DNA of 60,012 nucleotides from Aquimarina agarilytica ZC1 (GCF_000255455.1 NZ_JH621262.1:20484-80495); one strand, 5' to 3'; positions 1 to 9,475 are shown, counted from the stretch's first letter. The notes: a model not told the origin generated them from the letters alone. Made by a program: numbers and translations.

Positions 1-54
1 CTAAATTACAACTCGTTAGGGCTGCAAATATATAATAATTTAATTTGAAAATTG

Positions 55-136
55 TGGGAAGAGCAGGATTCGAACCTGCGAAGTTAAAAACAGCAGATTT
101 ACAGTCTGCCCTCGTTGGCCGCTTGAGTATCTTCCC
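55..136 (-). tRNA. tRNA-Tyr (anticodon GTA)
   Basis: The minus strand folds as a complete cloverleaf. The acceptor stem starts GGGAAG, the anticodon loop reads CTGTAAA (anticodon GTA), there is a long class II variable arm as expected for bacterial tRNA-Tyr, and the T-arm reads GGTTCGAATCC. No CCA is encoded. It lies 46 bases downstream of tRNA-Thr on the same strand, probably in one transcript. Confidence 0.95.
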
Positions 137-182
137 AAAAACAATATTTCAAATAATAAAGGCTTTAACACCTTTTAAAAAG

Positions 183-256
183 AGCCGATAGAGGGACTCG
201 AACCCACGACCTGCTGATTACAAATCAGCTGCTCTAGCCAGCTGAGCTATATCGGC
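183..256 (-). tRNA. tRNA-Thr (anticodon TGT)
   Basis: On the minus strand a GCCGATA acceptor arm pairs with TATCGGC. The D-arm reads AGCTCAGCTGGCTAGAGC, the anticodon loop carries TGT, and the T-arm is GGTTCGAGTCC. This is a class I tRNA of 74 bases without encoded CCA. In flavobacteria a Thr/Tyr tRNA pair often precedes further tRNAs and tuf, which would lie just left of the window; that is not visible here. Confidence 0.95.
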
Positions 257-310
257 TTTTTTTACCGTTTGGTACTTTTAAAAAAGCACCCCGTTATTGC
301 TAACGGGATG

Positions 311-341
311 CAAATATATAATTGTTTTACGTTTCACCAAA
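311..341 (-). promoter_or_regulatory. Bacteroidota-type promoter for the tRNA-Thr/Tyr operon
   Basis: On the minus strand TTTG (338-341) and TATATTTG (311-318) are separated by 19 bases, the canonical -33/-7 arrangement of the Bacteroidota primary sigma factor. It lies between the hpf stop codon and tRNA-Thr, so the tRNAs have their own strong promoter. Confidence 0.75.
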
Positions 342-368
342 ACTTTTTTTTGATTTTTTTAAAAAAAA

Positions 369-674
369 TCAAACTAATCTCATTTTTTGTTTCTCTTTAA
401 ATTTACCTAACTGACGCTCTAGACTGCTAAGACATTGATCAACACCTTCTTCAAAAGTTTTGTATGTTTTTTTCACCACAAACTCACCTCCAGGAATATT
501 CAATAAAATTTCTGTGATTTTATTTTCTTTTGCACTTGTATTTTGAACTTTCATAAAAACTTCCGCAGAAATAATCTTACTAAAGTGCCCTTCTAATTTG
601 TTTAATTTTTCCTTTGTAAACGAAACTAACTTTTGATCTACATTAAAATTTACAGATTGAACATTTACTTTCAT
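369..674 (-). CDS. hpf: Short ribosome hibernation promoting factor (HPF/RaiA family)
   Basis: A 101-residue protein covering one ribosomal S30AE/HPF domain (beta-alpha-beta-beta-beta-alpha). It contains the typical patterns VEVFMKV.., an EILLNIPGGEF strand and the C-terminal FEEGVDQCLSSLERQLGKFKEK helix region. HPF-family proteins bind the 30S decoding region and inactivate or store ribosomes in slow growth. This is the short form, without the C-terminal dimerisation domain of long HPF. It is transcribed 36 bases downstream of xerC and behind rpsU, the usual flavobacterial order. Confidence 0.9.
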   Translation of the reverse strand: MKVNVQSVNFNVDQKLVSFTKEKLNKLEGHFSKIISAEVFMKVQNTSAKENKITEILLNIPGGEFVVKKTYKTFEEGVDQCLSSLERQLGKFKEKQKMRLV

Positions 675-710
675 ACACGTTTTATTTAAGATTAGACAAT
701 GTGTACCTGT

Positions 711-1613
711 TTAAACTTTTTTATTGCGTGGATGAGATTGCCTATACACCTCGATTAATTCCGCAATATTATTATGCGTATACACTTGGGTTGCCGCCAA
801 ACTCGAATGCCCTAACAATTCTTTTACAGAATTCAAATCCGCACCATTCTTTAATAGATGAGTCGCAAAAGAATGACGCAATATATGTGGACTTTTATTG
901 TTTTTAACAGATACCTTACCAAAGTATGAATTTATTAAGCGAAACACAAAGTTTTCATAAATTTTAACACCCCTATTTGTCAAAAATAAAGGGCTCAAAA
1001 TTTCCGAATTATATCGCTCTTTATACCCGTCTATATACTTTGAAAGCAACCGTACCGTTACCTCCAACAAAGGGACTATACGCTCTTTATTACGCTTACC
1101 CAACACCTTTAAATTATTTGACACAAGATCAACACTCCCTATAGTTAAACCAACAAGCTCCGCCCTACGCATTCCCGTTGTATATAAAAGTTCGATAATA
1201 ACACGATCCCTTAATTTAAAAAAATCACTCAAGTCTTTTTCAAACAATTCAAAAACATCAGCAATCTCCACTTCCGAAAACGGCAATTTTGCCTTTACCT
1301 CCATTTTTAACGGCTTATGTTTTACTAATGGACTTACCTGAATCACTTCTGTTTTTTGAAGAAACAAATAAAACGATTTTAACGAAGCTAGCTTTCGATT
1401 TATACTCCGGTTTGAAATCCCTTCATTCACTAACTCAACAATCCATTGTCTAATTTCAGGATAATTCACGCTTTTCAAATCCACCACACCATACTCAGCT
1501 TCATAAAACAAAACAAAAGCTTTCACATCCGACACATAGGCCTTCACTGTTAATTCCGAACAATTACGCTCCAATAACATATAATCACTGTACTGATCTA
1601 TCAACATACACAC
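711..1613 (-). CDS. xerC: Tyrosine recombinase XerC/XerD family
   Basis: A 300-residue site-specific recombinase with an N-terminal SAM-like core-binding domain (about 5-90) and a C-terminal catalytic domain. All catalytic residues are visible: R149 (TGMRRAEL), K173 (GKRNKER), H243 and R246 (HILRH), H269 (LLGHSS) and the nucleophile Y278 (QVYTH). Xer recombinases resolve chromosome dimers at dif. The housekeeping context (rpsU upstream, hpf downstream) argues for the chromosomal Xer protein rather than an integrase of a mobile element. Whether XerC or XerD fits better cannot be settled here. The start may be at residue 3, since M1 and M3 are equally plausible. Confidence 0.92.
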   Translation of the reverse strand: MCMLIDQYSDYMLLERNCSELTVKAYVSDVKAFVLFYEAEYGVVDLKSVNYPEIRQWIVELVNEGISNRSINRKLASLKSFYLFLQKTEVIQVSPLVKHKPLKMEVKAKLPFSEVEIADVFELFEKDLSDFFKLRDRVIIELLYTTGMRRAELVGLTIGSVDLVSNNLKVLGKRNKERIVPLLEVTVRLLSKYIDGYKERYNSEILSPLFLTNRGVKIYENFVFRLINSYFGKVSVKNNKSPHILRHSFATHLLKNGADLNSVKELLGHSSLAATQVYTHNNIAELIEVYRQSHPRNKKV

Positions 1614-1644
1614 AAGTTAACACAAAGATTTAAAAAACAAAAAA

Positions 1645-1668
1645 AGCCTTACTCTTTCGAGTAAGGCT
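1645..1668 (-). terminator. Intrinsic terminator after rpsU
   Basis: Perfect 10-bp inverted repeat (AGCCTTACTC / GAGTAAGGCT, 4-base loop) followed on the minus strand by a run of T. It lies 40 bases after the rpsU stop and just before xerC, so xerC is read by read-through or from its own promoter. Confidence 0.85.
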
Positions 1669-1707
1669 ATATATTTATATCATAAAAGACGTTGTTATAC
1701 GAACGGC

Positions 1708-1902
1708 TTAGATATTTTCTGCATCTCTAAGTCCTTGTATATACTGAGCTTTTTGAATTTGAGCTCTTCGAACTACAGAAGGCTTCTTGAATTGCTGACG
1801 CCCTCTAAGTGCACGCATGGTTCCAGTTCTATCGAACTTTCTCTTAAAACGCTTTAGCGCTCTATCTATATTTTCTCCGTCTTTAATTGGTATAATTAAC
1901 AT
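1708..1902 (-). CDS. rpsU: 30S ribosomal protein S21
   Basis: A 64-residue basic protein with the bS21 signature: N-terminal MLIIPIKDGENIDRALKRFKRK followed by arginine-rich helices and the tail RRAQIQKAQYIQGLR. bS21 sits on the 30S platform near the anti-Shine-Dalgarno sequence; in Bacteroidota it helps hide that sequence, which fits the lack of strong Shine-Dalgarno sites throughout this window. It has its own promoter upstream and a terminator downstream. Confidence 0.97.
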   Translation of the reverse strand: MLIIPIKDGENIDRALKRFKRKFDRTGTMRALRGRQQFKKPSVVRRAQIQKAQYIQGLRDAENI

Positions 1903-1937
1903 AGTTTGACCTCCTCTCTTTAAGAATTATTAGGCTG

Positions 1938-1967
1938 CAAATATACTACCTTTTTACAACCCACAAA
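1938..1967 (-). promoter_or_regulatory. Promoter of rpsU
   Basis: Minus-strand TTTG (1964-1967) and TATATTTG (1938-1945) with an 18-base spacer, 36 bases before the rpsU start. A good match to the Bacteroidota promoter consensus. Confidence 0.7.
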
Positions 1968-2032
1968 GTTTTTTCTTTTATTTTTACTATTAAGTAGTTA
2001 GTTTATTTTAAAAATAATTACTGACTACTTAT

Positions 2033-3172
2033 TTATTTTAAAATCTCTCTTGCGATTACCAATTTCTGAATTTCAGTTGTCCCCTCTCCAATGGTACACA
2101 ACTTAGCATCCCTGTAAAATTTTTCAACTGGATAATCCTTGGTATACCCATAACCTCCATGCACTTGTACCGCTTCATTAGCAATCTCCACACAAATCTC
2201 ACTAGCATACATTTTACTCATTGCTCCAATCTTTGTAACAGCTTCTCCCTTATTTTTTAAATAAGCCGCTTTATGCAACATCAATTCTGCCGCTTCAATT
2301 TTAGTTGCCATATCTGCCAACTTGAAACTTATGCCTTGAAATTTACTTATTGGCTTACCAAATTGCTCACGCTCCTTTGAATATTTTATCGCCGCTTCCG
2401 CTGCACCTTTGGCAATCCCTAAAGAAAGTGCCCCAATAGATATTCTTCCTCCATCTAGAATTTTCATTGACTGAATAAAACCATCACCCAACTCTCCTAA
2501 TAAATTTTCTTTAGGAATTCTACAATCTTGAAAAATCAATTCTGCCGTTTCACTGGCGCGCATTCCTAGTTTGTTTTCTTTTTTACCTGCTAAAAAACCT
2601 TTAGTGCCTCTTTCTACAACAAAAGCAGACATGCCATGCGAATCGCCTTTTTCTCCAGTACGCGCTACCACAACTGCTATATCACCTGTTTCTCCATGCG
2701 TAATAAAGTTTTTAGCTCCGTTTAACACATAATGATCACCATCAAGCACTGCGGTAGTATTCATTCCTCCTGCATCACTCCCTGTATTATGTTCTGTAAG
2801 CCCCCAAGCCCCTATTAACTCAGCTGAAGCTAACTTAGGAATCCATTTCTTTTTTTGTGCTTCATTACCAAAAGATAAAATATGATTGGTACACAATGAA
2901 TTATGAGCAGCAACGGAAAGCCCTATGGAAGGATCTATTTTTGAAATTTCCTCAATAATGGCAATATACTCATGGTATCCTAGACCCGATCCACCATAAA
3001 CCTCTGGCACCAGCACCCCCATAAAACCTAACTCACCTGCTTTTTTAAACACGTGTGTTGGGAATGTCTGACTCTCGTCCCATTCCATTACGTGAGGTTT
3101 AATATATTGTATTGCAAAGTTTTTTGCCGCTTCAGCAACCATTTGCTGCGTTTCAGAATAATCGAAATTCAT
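2033..3172 (-). CDS. Acyl-CoA dehydrogenase
   Basis: A 379-residue FAD enzyme of the acyl-CoA dehydrogenase family, which introduces the 2,3 double bond in acyl-CoA (fatty-acid or branched-chain amino-acid breakdown). The N-terminal helical domain is followed by the flavin-binding motif [16 protein letters not shown], the beta-domain and the C-terminal helical domain ending in [18 protein letters not shown]. The GEGTTEIQ motif near the end carries the likely catalytic base Glu. I start at position 3172 (MNFDYSETQ), where homology begins; a further 12 in-frame codons upstream look like leader. Substrate chain length cannot be told from sequence. It stands alone with no adjacent beta-oxidation genes. 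Confidence 0.93.
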   Translation of the reverse strand: MNFDYSETQQMVAEAAKNFAIQYIKPHVMEWDESQTFPTHVFKKAGELGFMGVLVPEVYGGSGLGYHEYIAIIEEISKIDPSIGLSVAAHNSLCTNHILSFGNEAQKKKWIPKLASAELIGAWGLTEHNTGSDAGGMNTTAVLDGDHYVLNGAKNFITHGETGDIAVVVARTGEKGDSHGMSAFVVERGTKGFLAGKKENKLGMRASETAELIFQDCRIPKENLLGELGDGFIQSMKILDGGRISIGALSLGIAKGAAEAAIKYSKEREQFGKPISKFQGISFKLADMATKIEAAELMLHKAAYLKNKGEAVTKIGAMSKMYASEICVEIANEAVQVHGGYGYTKDYPVEKFYRDAKLCTIGEGTTEIQKLVIAREILK

Positions 3173-3464
3173 ATATAGACTAAATATGATATTGAAACTT
3201 TTAAACAAATCAACAAAAAATCACATTACATGAATTAATTGCGTTGTATAAAATTCAAGATAGGTTCATGACTAATTTAAGGTCAAAGATAGTGGTAATC
3301 TTACAATCTTAGTAATTGCTACACCCTCATTTTTTAGTAAATCGTTAAACAAATTTGATTATACAGCTAATTTTACAAACTTTATGAATTGTCCAAAGTG
3401 TTTAATTGATATCAAAAATCATTAAACATAAAAAAACACTATTCTTTACCCAAACGAACTTCTT

Positions 3465-4097
3465 TTATTTTAAAAAGCCATTTGCTTTTATTCTTTTCAA
3501 TTGATAAGGTAATATCCCGTACACTTTTTCCAATTGCTTTAGGGAATCAAACCCGTTTAATGAACTTCTAAATTTCACAATTCGTTTGGCTAAAAATTCT
3601 GGTAATTTTAGTTTTTGCTGTAACTCTATGGCCGTAACTGTATTCATTTCCAGTTTTTGCTTCAACATTATAGGCTTAGTTTTCCATTGCCCCTTTTTAA
3701 TTTTTATGAATATCTTTTTTGGATAACGCAAAAATTGCCTAATGGTATCCAAATGTGCTTCATTAATATTTGTCACTTTTTTAAAATCGGCTTCTGTTTG
3801 TATTCGATTCCCAGCTTCGCGATAAGCGAATAAACGGTCAATTTGCTCTAGTGATAATCCTAATTGATATCCAGAATAATCTGATATTGAATTTACATAA
3901 TAAGTATATTCTTTTTTTGACTTTGCTTCCGCAAGAAGTAATTGCTGATTATCTACAAAACATTGCGCTTCTTCATTTAAAACAAATGAAGCACCTATGT
4001 TAGCGTATTTATTATAGAGCACTATTAAAAAACAGATTACTCCTAATAAAATACCCAGCTTAATTATTCCTAGTTTATGTTGATTATTTAAAATCAT
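3465..4097 (-). CDS. Helix-hairpin-helix (ComEA-like) protein
   Basis: A 210-residue protein with one N-terminal membrane anchor (about 12-32) and two helix-hairpin-helix units: one around FAYREAGNRIQTEADFKKVTNI, and a second, ComEA-like one in the C-terminal half (TAIELQQKLKLPEFLAKRIVKFRSSLNGF). HhH repeats bind DNA backbone non-specifically. ComEA proteins take up DNA in competence, but short HhH proteins of this kind in Bacteroidota are often uncharacterised, so the competence role is only a possibility. Its ATG overlaps the stop of the upstream symporter (TAATG), indicating translational coupling. Confidence 0.75.
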   Translation of the reverse strand: MILNNQHKLGIIKLGILLGVICFLIVLYNKYANIGASFVLNEEAQCFVDNQQLLLAEAKSKKEYTYYVNSISDYSGYQLGLSLEQIDRLFAYREAGNRIQTEADFKKVTNINEAHLDTIRQFLRYPKKIFIKIKKGQWKTKPIMLKQKLEMNTVTAIELQQKLKLPEFLAKRIVKFRSSLNGFDSLKQLEKVYGILPYQLKRIKANGFLK

Positions 4098-5716
4098 TAT
4101 TCACTCTTAACCGAAGAATGACCTATTGCCTTTAAATATTTTACAATTTCATCTTTCACCTTAGGAGCTAAAATAAACAAGCCAATCATATTTGGAAAAA
4201 CCATTGCAAAAATCATGGCATCAGAGAAATCTACAACAGAATTTAAACTTGAAGAGGCCCCTACCAAAATCATAAATAGAAAAATTACTTTATATGTTAA
4301 ATCTGTTATTTTTCCTTTCCCAAAAAGGTATTTCCAGCCTTGCAAACCGTAATAAGACCAAGATAACATTGTTGAAATAGCAAATAAAATAACTGCAATA
4401 GTCAAAATATATGAAAAGTAAGGAATTGCAGTTTCAAAAGCTAGAGAAGTCAAATCAACTCCTCCTATAGACTCTCCTGTTTTATTAAGCACCACCGTAG
4501 ATCCTTTTACATCTCCATAACTAAATAAGTTTTCTTTAATATTAACTACTACGATCACCAAAGCAGACATAGTACATATAACTACAGTATCTACAAATGG
4601 TCCGATTGAGGCTACGATACCCTCACTTGCAGGAAAACGTGTTTTTACCGCAGCATGTGCTATAGATGCCGAACCAACTCCTGCCTCATTAGAAAAGGCC
4701 GCTCTTTTAAAACCTTGAATCATTACCCCTACAACTCCTCCTAATGCAGCTTGAGGAGAAAAGGCTTCAACAAAAATTTTACTTAAAGCTTCGGGTAGTA
4801 TACTTATATTCATCATTAAAATAACAAATCCTGCTCCTACATAAATAATCCCCATAAATGGCACTATTTTTTCGGTTACTTTTCCAATTCGTTTAATTCC
4901 ACCGATGATTACAAATCCTACTAAAATCATCATCACTACACCAAAAAACCATCCTGAATCTACATTAAATAATTGTTTGGCTTGAGCTGCTGCTTGATTT
5001 GCCTGAAACATATTACCTCCCCCAAAAGAGCCTCCTACAACCATTATGGCATAAAAAACAGCTAAAAATTTTCCTAAACCTCCTAAATTTTTATCTGCCA
5101 AACCCTTTTTAAGATAGTACATGGGACCTCCATAAATTTTCCCATTTTCGTCAACCTCTCTATACTTTACTCCTAATGTCCCTTCAACCAACTTAGTAGA
5201 CATCCCTAAAAAACCTGCTAATATCATCCAAATTGTTGCACCGGGTCCACCTAATGCAATAGCCACCGCAACCCCTGCTATATTACCTAAACCTACAGTA
5301 GCTGATAAAGCTGCTGTTAACGCCTGAAAGTGAGTTACCTCGCCTACTACAGGTTCCGCACGTGGCGATTCAAATATATTCTCATCATTACTAGTAGCAT
5401 CTCCTTCAACTTGTGACACTTGACGCAGATCAATGTCATCGTAATCTCCTTTAGCTGCCTTTATCGCAACCTTTAATAGCCTAACATTAGCAAATTTATT
5501 GTACAATGTAAAAAACAAAGCTCCTAGCAACAAAATAATAAGCACAATAGGTACTTTTTTACCAGAAATGAGAATTGGAAAAAACACCACACCTCCAACA
5601 GCTTCTGCTACTGGCCCAAAAAATGATTCTATTTTTTCATCAATGGATTGACTACTAGCTAAGGCTGCAATACTTTGCATTACTAGTATTACAAAAAGAC
5701 TTACTCGTTTTATCAT
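4097..5716 (-). CDS. Sodium/alanine (AGCS family) symporter
   Basis: A 539-residue integral membrane protein of the alanine-or-glycine:cation symporter family, importing small neutral amino acids with Na+. Characteristic stretches are visible: ALSATVGLGNIAGVAVAI (about 134-151), GGPGATIWM, KYREVDENGKIYGGPMYYL and AFSNEAGVGSASIAHAA. About ten transmembrane helices lie between residues 50 and 530. It has an N-terminal signal-like segment and a roughly 40-residue polar insert before the core, a little longer than typical bacterial AGCS proteins (about 450-480). It is translationally coupled to the HhH gene downstream, an odd pairing. Confidence 0.92.
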   Translation of the reverse strand: MIKRVSLFVILVMQSIAALASSQSIDEKIESFFGPVAEAVGGVVFFPILISGKKVPIVLIILLLGALFFTLYNKFANVRLLKVAIKAAKGDYDDIDLRQVSQVEGDATSNDENIFESPRAEPVVGEVTHFQALTAALSATVGLGNIAGVAVAIALGGPGATIWMILAGFLGMSTKLVEGTLGVKYREVDENGKIYGGPMYYLKKGLADKNLGGLGKFLAVFYAIMVVGGSFGGGNMFQANQAAAQAKQLFNVDSGWFFGVVMMILVGFVIIGGIKRIGKVTEKIVPFMGIIYVGAGFVILMMNISILPEALSKIFVEAFSPQAALGGVVGVMIQGFKRAAFSNEAGVGSASIAHAAVKTRFPASEGIVASIGPFVDTVVICTMSALVIVVVNIKENLFSYGDVKGSTVVLNKTGESIGGVDLTSLAFETAIPYFSYILTIAVILFAISTMLSWSYYGLQGWKYLFGKGKITDLTYKVIFLFMILVGASSSLNSVVDFSDAMIFAMVFPNMIGLFILAPKVKDEIVKYLKAIGHSSVKSE

Positions 5717-5796
5717 AGGTATTCTATTCTTTACTATTAATTGTACTTATTATTTATACCCCATACGGAGCATATTACTTTCCTTTTATGAGTTAT

Positions 5797-6819
5797 TTAT
5801 TCGAAATCTACCGATATATTATAAATTCCATTTAATGTTTCGATCTGTTGCCTATTTCCAAGTACCACCACTCTTGACCCGTATTCAATTACCTGATCCG
5901 CATCCGGATTAACTATATATTTCCCTTCAGGAGTTTTATAGCCAATAATAGTACACCCTGTTTTAGATCGTATGTCCAAATTTCGGATACTCTGGTGCTC
6001 CTTTCCATTAATTAATTTTTCTGAAGGCACCTCCTCAATATTCACTGACCCTTTACCTACTAATGAAAGTTTATCTAGAAATTCGATTAAATCGGGCACC
6101 ACCACTAATGAAGCCATATGGTCCCCCCCTATACTGTCGGGCATTATGACATTATCTGCCCCTGCCAATCGCAATTTTTTATAAGATGATGTTTTGGAAG
6201 CCCTACTTATTATTTTTAAGTTTTTATTCATTTGTCTTGCTGAAAGGACAATAAACAAATTACCTGCGTCTTCAGGCAATGTTGAAATCAAACAATTGGC
6301 TTTATAAATCCCAGCTTGTTTTAGTACATTATCCTCAATCGCATCACCATGCAACATAGGTCTGTCTATGGATTGGTATTTATCAATGACTTCCTTTTCA
6401 TGCTCAATGATCAAAAATGGTTTGTTGTGTTCATGCAACTTTTTGGCTACTTGCTTCCCATTCCTACCATAACCACAAATAATGACATGATCCTCTAAGG
6501 TTGAAATCATTTTTTGAATTTTTTTATATTCAATTAATTTTGGATTGCTATTACTTACAATATACTCTGTTATCACCGAAAGCGAAAATCCAATTACACC
6601 CAAACTAGTTAAAATTAAAAATACAGCAAACAACTTTGCTGTATCATCCAACGGACCAACTTCGCCATAACCTACTGTTGCCACAGTAATCACAGTCATA
6701 TATAAGGAATCAATCCAATTATAGTTTGCAAAATACCGAAAACCTAAAGTCCCCGTTAACAATAACGATGCTAACAAAGTTATAGCCAGATACACTTTAT
6801 TTTTTAAAAATGCCAGCAT
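5797..6819 (-). CDS. Potassium channel with RCK (TrkA-N/TrkA-C) domains
   Basis: A 340-residue single-subunit K+ channel. Two membrane helices flank the pore with the selectivity filter TVATVGYGEVGP (about 43-54). A TrkA-N/RCK Rossmann domain follows (HVIICGYGRNGKQVAKKL, glycine motif), then a TrkA-C domain at the end (IGYKTPEGKYIVNPDADQVIEYGSRVVVLG). This layout matches MthK-type channels gated by ligand binding to the RCK ring. It ends three bases after the PspC-like gene starts, so the two form an operon with PspC first. Confidence 0.9.
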   Translation of the reverse strand: MLAFLKNKVYLAITLLASLLLTGTLGFRYFANYNWIDSLYMTVITVATVGYGEVGPLDDTAKLFAVFLILTSLGVIGFSLSVITEYIVSNSNPKLIEYKKIQKMISTLEDHVIICGYGRNGKQVAKKLHEHNKPFLIIEHEKEVIDKYQSIDRPMLHGDAIEDNVLKQAGIYKANCLISTLPEDAGNLFIVLSARQMNKNLKIISRASKTSSYKKLRLAGADNVIMPDSIGGDHMASLVVVPDLIEFLDKLSLVGKGSVNIEEVPSEKLINGKEHQSIRNLDIRSKTGCTIIGYKTPEGKYIVNPDADQVIEYGSRVVVLGNRQQIETLNGIYNISVDFE

Positions 6820-6821
6820 AA

Positions 6822-7046
6822 CTATATATCAAACACCGAAGTTCGTTTTGTATAAATTAAATCCTTAAGCTTTAACCAAAATGCTAAAGTGAGATAAACA
6901 AAAAAGCTTAGTCCTACCGTTGCAAAAGTGGCGTAAATAAAAAATATCCTTACATTTTTTGTCCGCATTCCCAAACGCTCTGCCAATCGAGAACATACAT
7001 AATATCCTCTTCGTTCTAAAAAATGTCTTAAATTATACATTTGCAT
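6822..7046 (-). CDS. PspC-domain small membrane protein
   Basis: A 74-residue protein matching the PspC domain: a short N-terminal amphipathic part (YYVCSRLAERLGMRTKNVRIFFIYATF) followed by one transmembrane helix (about 40-62). PspC proteins take part in envelope stress sensing in proteobacteria; in Bacteroidota they are common and poorly studied. Only two bases separate it from the K+ channel gene, which suggests a shared role in envelope or ion homeostasis (inference). Confidence 0.75.
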   Translation of the reverse strand: MQMYNLRHFLERRGYYVCSRLAERLGMRTKNVRIFFIYATFATVGLSFFVYLTLAFWLKLKDLIYTKRTSVFDI

Positions 7047-7157
7047 TTAATTTACTCAAAAATAAGTATTCTTACTTGATTATTTTCACCCTTTAGCTTT
7101 TAACAAAATCGTTATATCTAATTTATTTTATTCAGAATTAAATTATCTGTAAAAAAA

Positions 7158-7178
7158 GAGGCGGTAAAAAACCACCTC
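7158..7178 (-). terminator. Terminator after the 7242-7709 gene
   Basis: A short GC-rich hairpin (GAGGCGGT / ACCACCTC with one mismatch, A-loop) followed on the minus strand by a T run. It lies 64 bases past the stop codon at 7242. Confidence 0.6.
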
Positions 7179-7241
7179 ATAAAATACTTTTATTTTTTTT
7201 ATTTAATTCAAAAAAAGCACTTCTTTATTTTGTTAACAAAA

Positions 7242-7709
7242 TTAATTAGAAGCTACAATGCGATCACCCTCCTTATTGTATTTCCCATTTATTGAAAATG
7301 CATAGTGCTGTAAAAAACTTGTATTAGCAATATATTTGTTTTTTGTTTTTACATCCTCAAATAAAACTTGAGCAACATCGACATGATTACTCACTAACAG
7401 ATTGTATTTGGACACCTCGTTAATTGTTAGCAACTGACCTGGGAAAAACAATGTATTATATTGTTTTTTAACCACAAAATACCTTCCTAGTTTTGTGAAC
7501 TGACCACTAATTTTTGATGGATTATCCACGCTACCATTAACAGAATACCCCACGGCAGTTTCAACCACATACTCTATTATAGGTATTTGTTTATGCTCTC
7601 TTATTTTTCGTCGCGTATGCATTTGATCTAAATCATACACATCTACTTTTTGAGCTATACAAAATTGAGAAAGCATCAATAATAAGCTTACTATAGTAAT
7701 TTTCTTCAT
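7242..7709 (-). CDS. Secreted protein of unknown function
   Basis: A 155-residue protein with a clear signal peptide (MKKITIVSLLLMLSQFCIAQ, cleavage after about residue 19). The mature part is predicted to be mostly beta-strand with no motif I recognise. It ends in its own terminator and starts from a lone promoter region, so it appears to be a single-gene unit. Probably periplasmic or outer-membrane associated, with unknown role. Confidence 0.6.
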   Translation of the reverse strand: MKKITIVSLLLMLSQFCIAQKVDVYDLDQMHTRRKIREHKQIPIIEYVVETAVGYSVNGSVDNPSKISGQFTKLGRYFVVKKQYNTLFFPGQLLTINEVSKYNLLVSNHVDVAQVLFEDVKTKNKYIANTSFLQHYAFSINGKYNKEGDRIVASN

Positions 7710-8100
7710 ATTAGTTATTGTTGGTTAATAATTTTAAAATAGTGTTCTAAATAACTTTTGCTGTAATTACATGCTACATTTCTAATTTCAACATGAAATA
7801 CCCATATATATAGTTAGATTTTGGAAAGAATAAAACAAACCAATTGCTAATTTTATCAGACATAAAAAACACATCATCGATAACAAAAAAAAGCATTATT
7901 CATCTACATCTAAGGTGGTTATTCACCTAAATTTAATAAAAGAGAAGACAGGGGCAAAATAACAAAGAAAAAACTTACATAAATCTAATGCATTAATTTT
8001 CATCAAAATCAAGATACCCTATACAGACATTACAACTGTGTTCTATTAAAATTAAGAAACCCTTAGATTTCATTAAGCGTTCCATACTCATAACAAAATC
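7710..8100. other. Gene-free AT-rich stretch
   Basis: About 390 bases without any credible reading frame, tRNA, strong hairpin or repeat on either strand. It holds the promoter of the secreted protein at 7709 and the 3' flank of the DUF2851 gene; I see nothing else. Confidence 0.5.
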
Positions 8101-9384
8101 CTATTGCATAACCTGGGTTAAAAGCTGATATCCCACAGCACAATCTAAACATTTATGTTGGTCGCAATATTCTTTTTTAAGTGTTAGAGAAGCTTGAGAA
8201 TGTAATGCATTTTCCATAGGCACTCCTAAATCCCTATATCGATTACTTATTGTGTTTTTTTCAAATTTCAACAGCTTTAACAAGTTCAATAGGTTTTCGG
8301 AATCAAATTTTTGTCGTGAATTCTCATAAACAAACCTCAAAGGTAGTATTGCATTTATAAGTAAGAGCTCCACAAAAGCTTTCGACACCTTTTTTATACT
8401 TTTTTTAGATGTTTTACCGAAAGTGTAATGAGTTTCCCAATATTCCGATGATTTTACCTGCAGTATCTTTTCTATATCATGTAATTTATTCAAACTCATA
8501 AGTAGCGTAAACACATTTTTATTTGAAACATAAAAAGCGGCTAATTGCGATAAACGTAAACTTGGAAAATTTGAGGGTCGTAACTTAAAAAACTGTACCT
8601 GCAAACCAATTAATTCCCCCAATTTATATTTGTGCTTTAAATAATTATACTCTTTTTGAAGTGACTGATAATAGGGATCTTCTAAATGCTCTTGTAATAA
8701 GTTTGCTTGCCCAAAAAGCAGCGCCTCTAACTGAAATATAGTATTTGTTTTTTGAATTATTGTAAATGGGATGGATTGCGCTATTTTAAAAAAAACCGCT
8801 CCATTAGTATTACCTCCATAAGCTTTTGCCAACATAGCAAAACAAGCAGCCTCCCAATCATTACGTTGTGCTTTTAATAGTTGAAGTATCGGTAGGGACT
8901 TCGCTTCTAAGCGTTCAAAATAAACCCGCTCCAACCAATTATTCATGGTAAATAGGGGTATCCTTGCTATCTGTTTTTCACAATTAATCCATTTCTCCGA
9001 GGCATTTTCATATAATTTTTGATAAGAATTAAGAGCGACTTCTGAAACATAGTCCTTTAATTGAAGTGTCGGAATTGCAGTATTATTAGATCGAAACACA
9101 TCAATATCATGTTCCCAAACTATGTGTAAAATTACCGTATTATAATTTGTATCATGTTGATGCTTGTGTACAAACCAATCGCTAGACTTTACATGCATTT
9201 CAATATTTCCGGCCCATTTTTGACCACCTATAATTAGTTGTGCATTAAAAAAATCCGGTCCAGGTGACTGCGTATTATGTGTGCCTAATGAAATTATTTC
9301 TACCTGCTCCCCTTGGGTAGTATACAATTGTGAAACATCTATTTTTTGAAACTTCCACAAATAATACAGAAAATCTTCTTTCAT
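8101..9384 (-). CDS. DUF2851 family protein
   Basis: A 427-residue cytosolic protein of the Bacteroidota-specific DUF2851 family. Recognisable features are the N-terminal KEDFLYYLWKFQ, the strongly conserved SPGPDFFNAQL and WAGNIEMHV segments, VILHIVWEHD, and a cysteine cluster at the C-terminus (CDQHKCLDCAVG) that could bind a metal. Function is unknown. The start was set to position 9384 (MKEDF), where family homology begins. The C-terminal CxxxxC-x2-C pattern is worth noting for metal binding. Confidence 0.85.
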   Translation of the reverse strand: MKEDFLYYLWKFQKIDVSQLYTTQGEQVEIISLGTHNTQSPGPDFFNAQLIIGGQKWAGNIEMHVKSSDWFVHKHQHDTNYNTVILHIVWEHDIDVFRSNNTAIPTLQLKDYVSEVALNSYQKLYENASEKWINCEKQIARIPLFTMNNWLERVYFERLEAKSLPILQLLKAQRNDWEAACFAMLAKAYGGNTNGAVFFKIAQSIPFTIIQKTNTIFQLEALLFGQANLLQEHLEDPYYQSLQKEYNYLKHKYKLGELIGLQVQFFKLRPSNFPSLRLSQLAAFYVSNKNVFTLLMSLNKLHDIEKILQVKSSEYWETHYTFGKTSKKSIKKVSKAFVELLLINAILPLRFVYENSRQKFDSENLLNLLKLLKFEKNTISNRYRDLGVPMENALHSQASLTLKKEYCDQHKCLDCAVGYQLLTQVMQ

Positions 9385-9427
9385 TAGTAGTATACAATTT
9401 ACAAACAAAAATTTCGTATAAATAAAA

Positions 9428-9475
9428 AAAATCAGCCTGTTGCGTTATGACAATATAACACAATAGGCTGATTTT
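9428..9475 (-). terminator. Strong terminator after the GH16 gene
   Basis: A 21-bp stem (AAAATCAGCCTGTTGCGTTAT against its complement with two wobble positions) and a 6-base loop, with A and T runs on both sides. It probably stops transcripts from the GH16 gene on the minus strand. Confidence 0.75.

Noticed and set aside
711..1613. Tyrosine recombinase as an integrase of a mobile island
   Set aside because: It lies in the conserved rpsU-xerC-hpf-tRNA housekeeping block and has the length and motifs of chromosomal Xer proteins.
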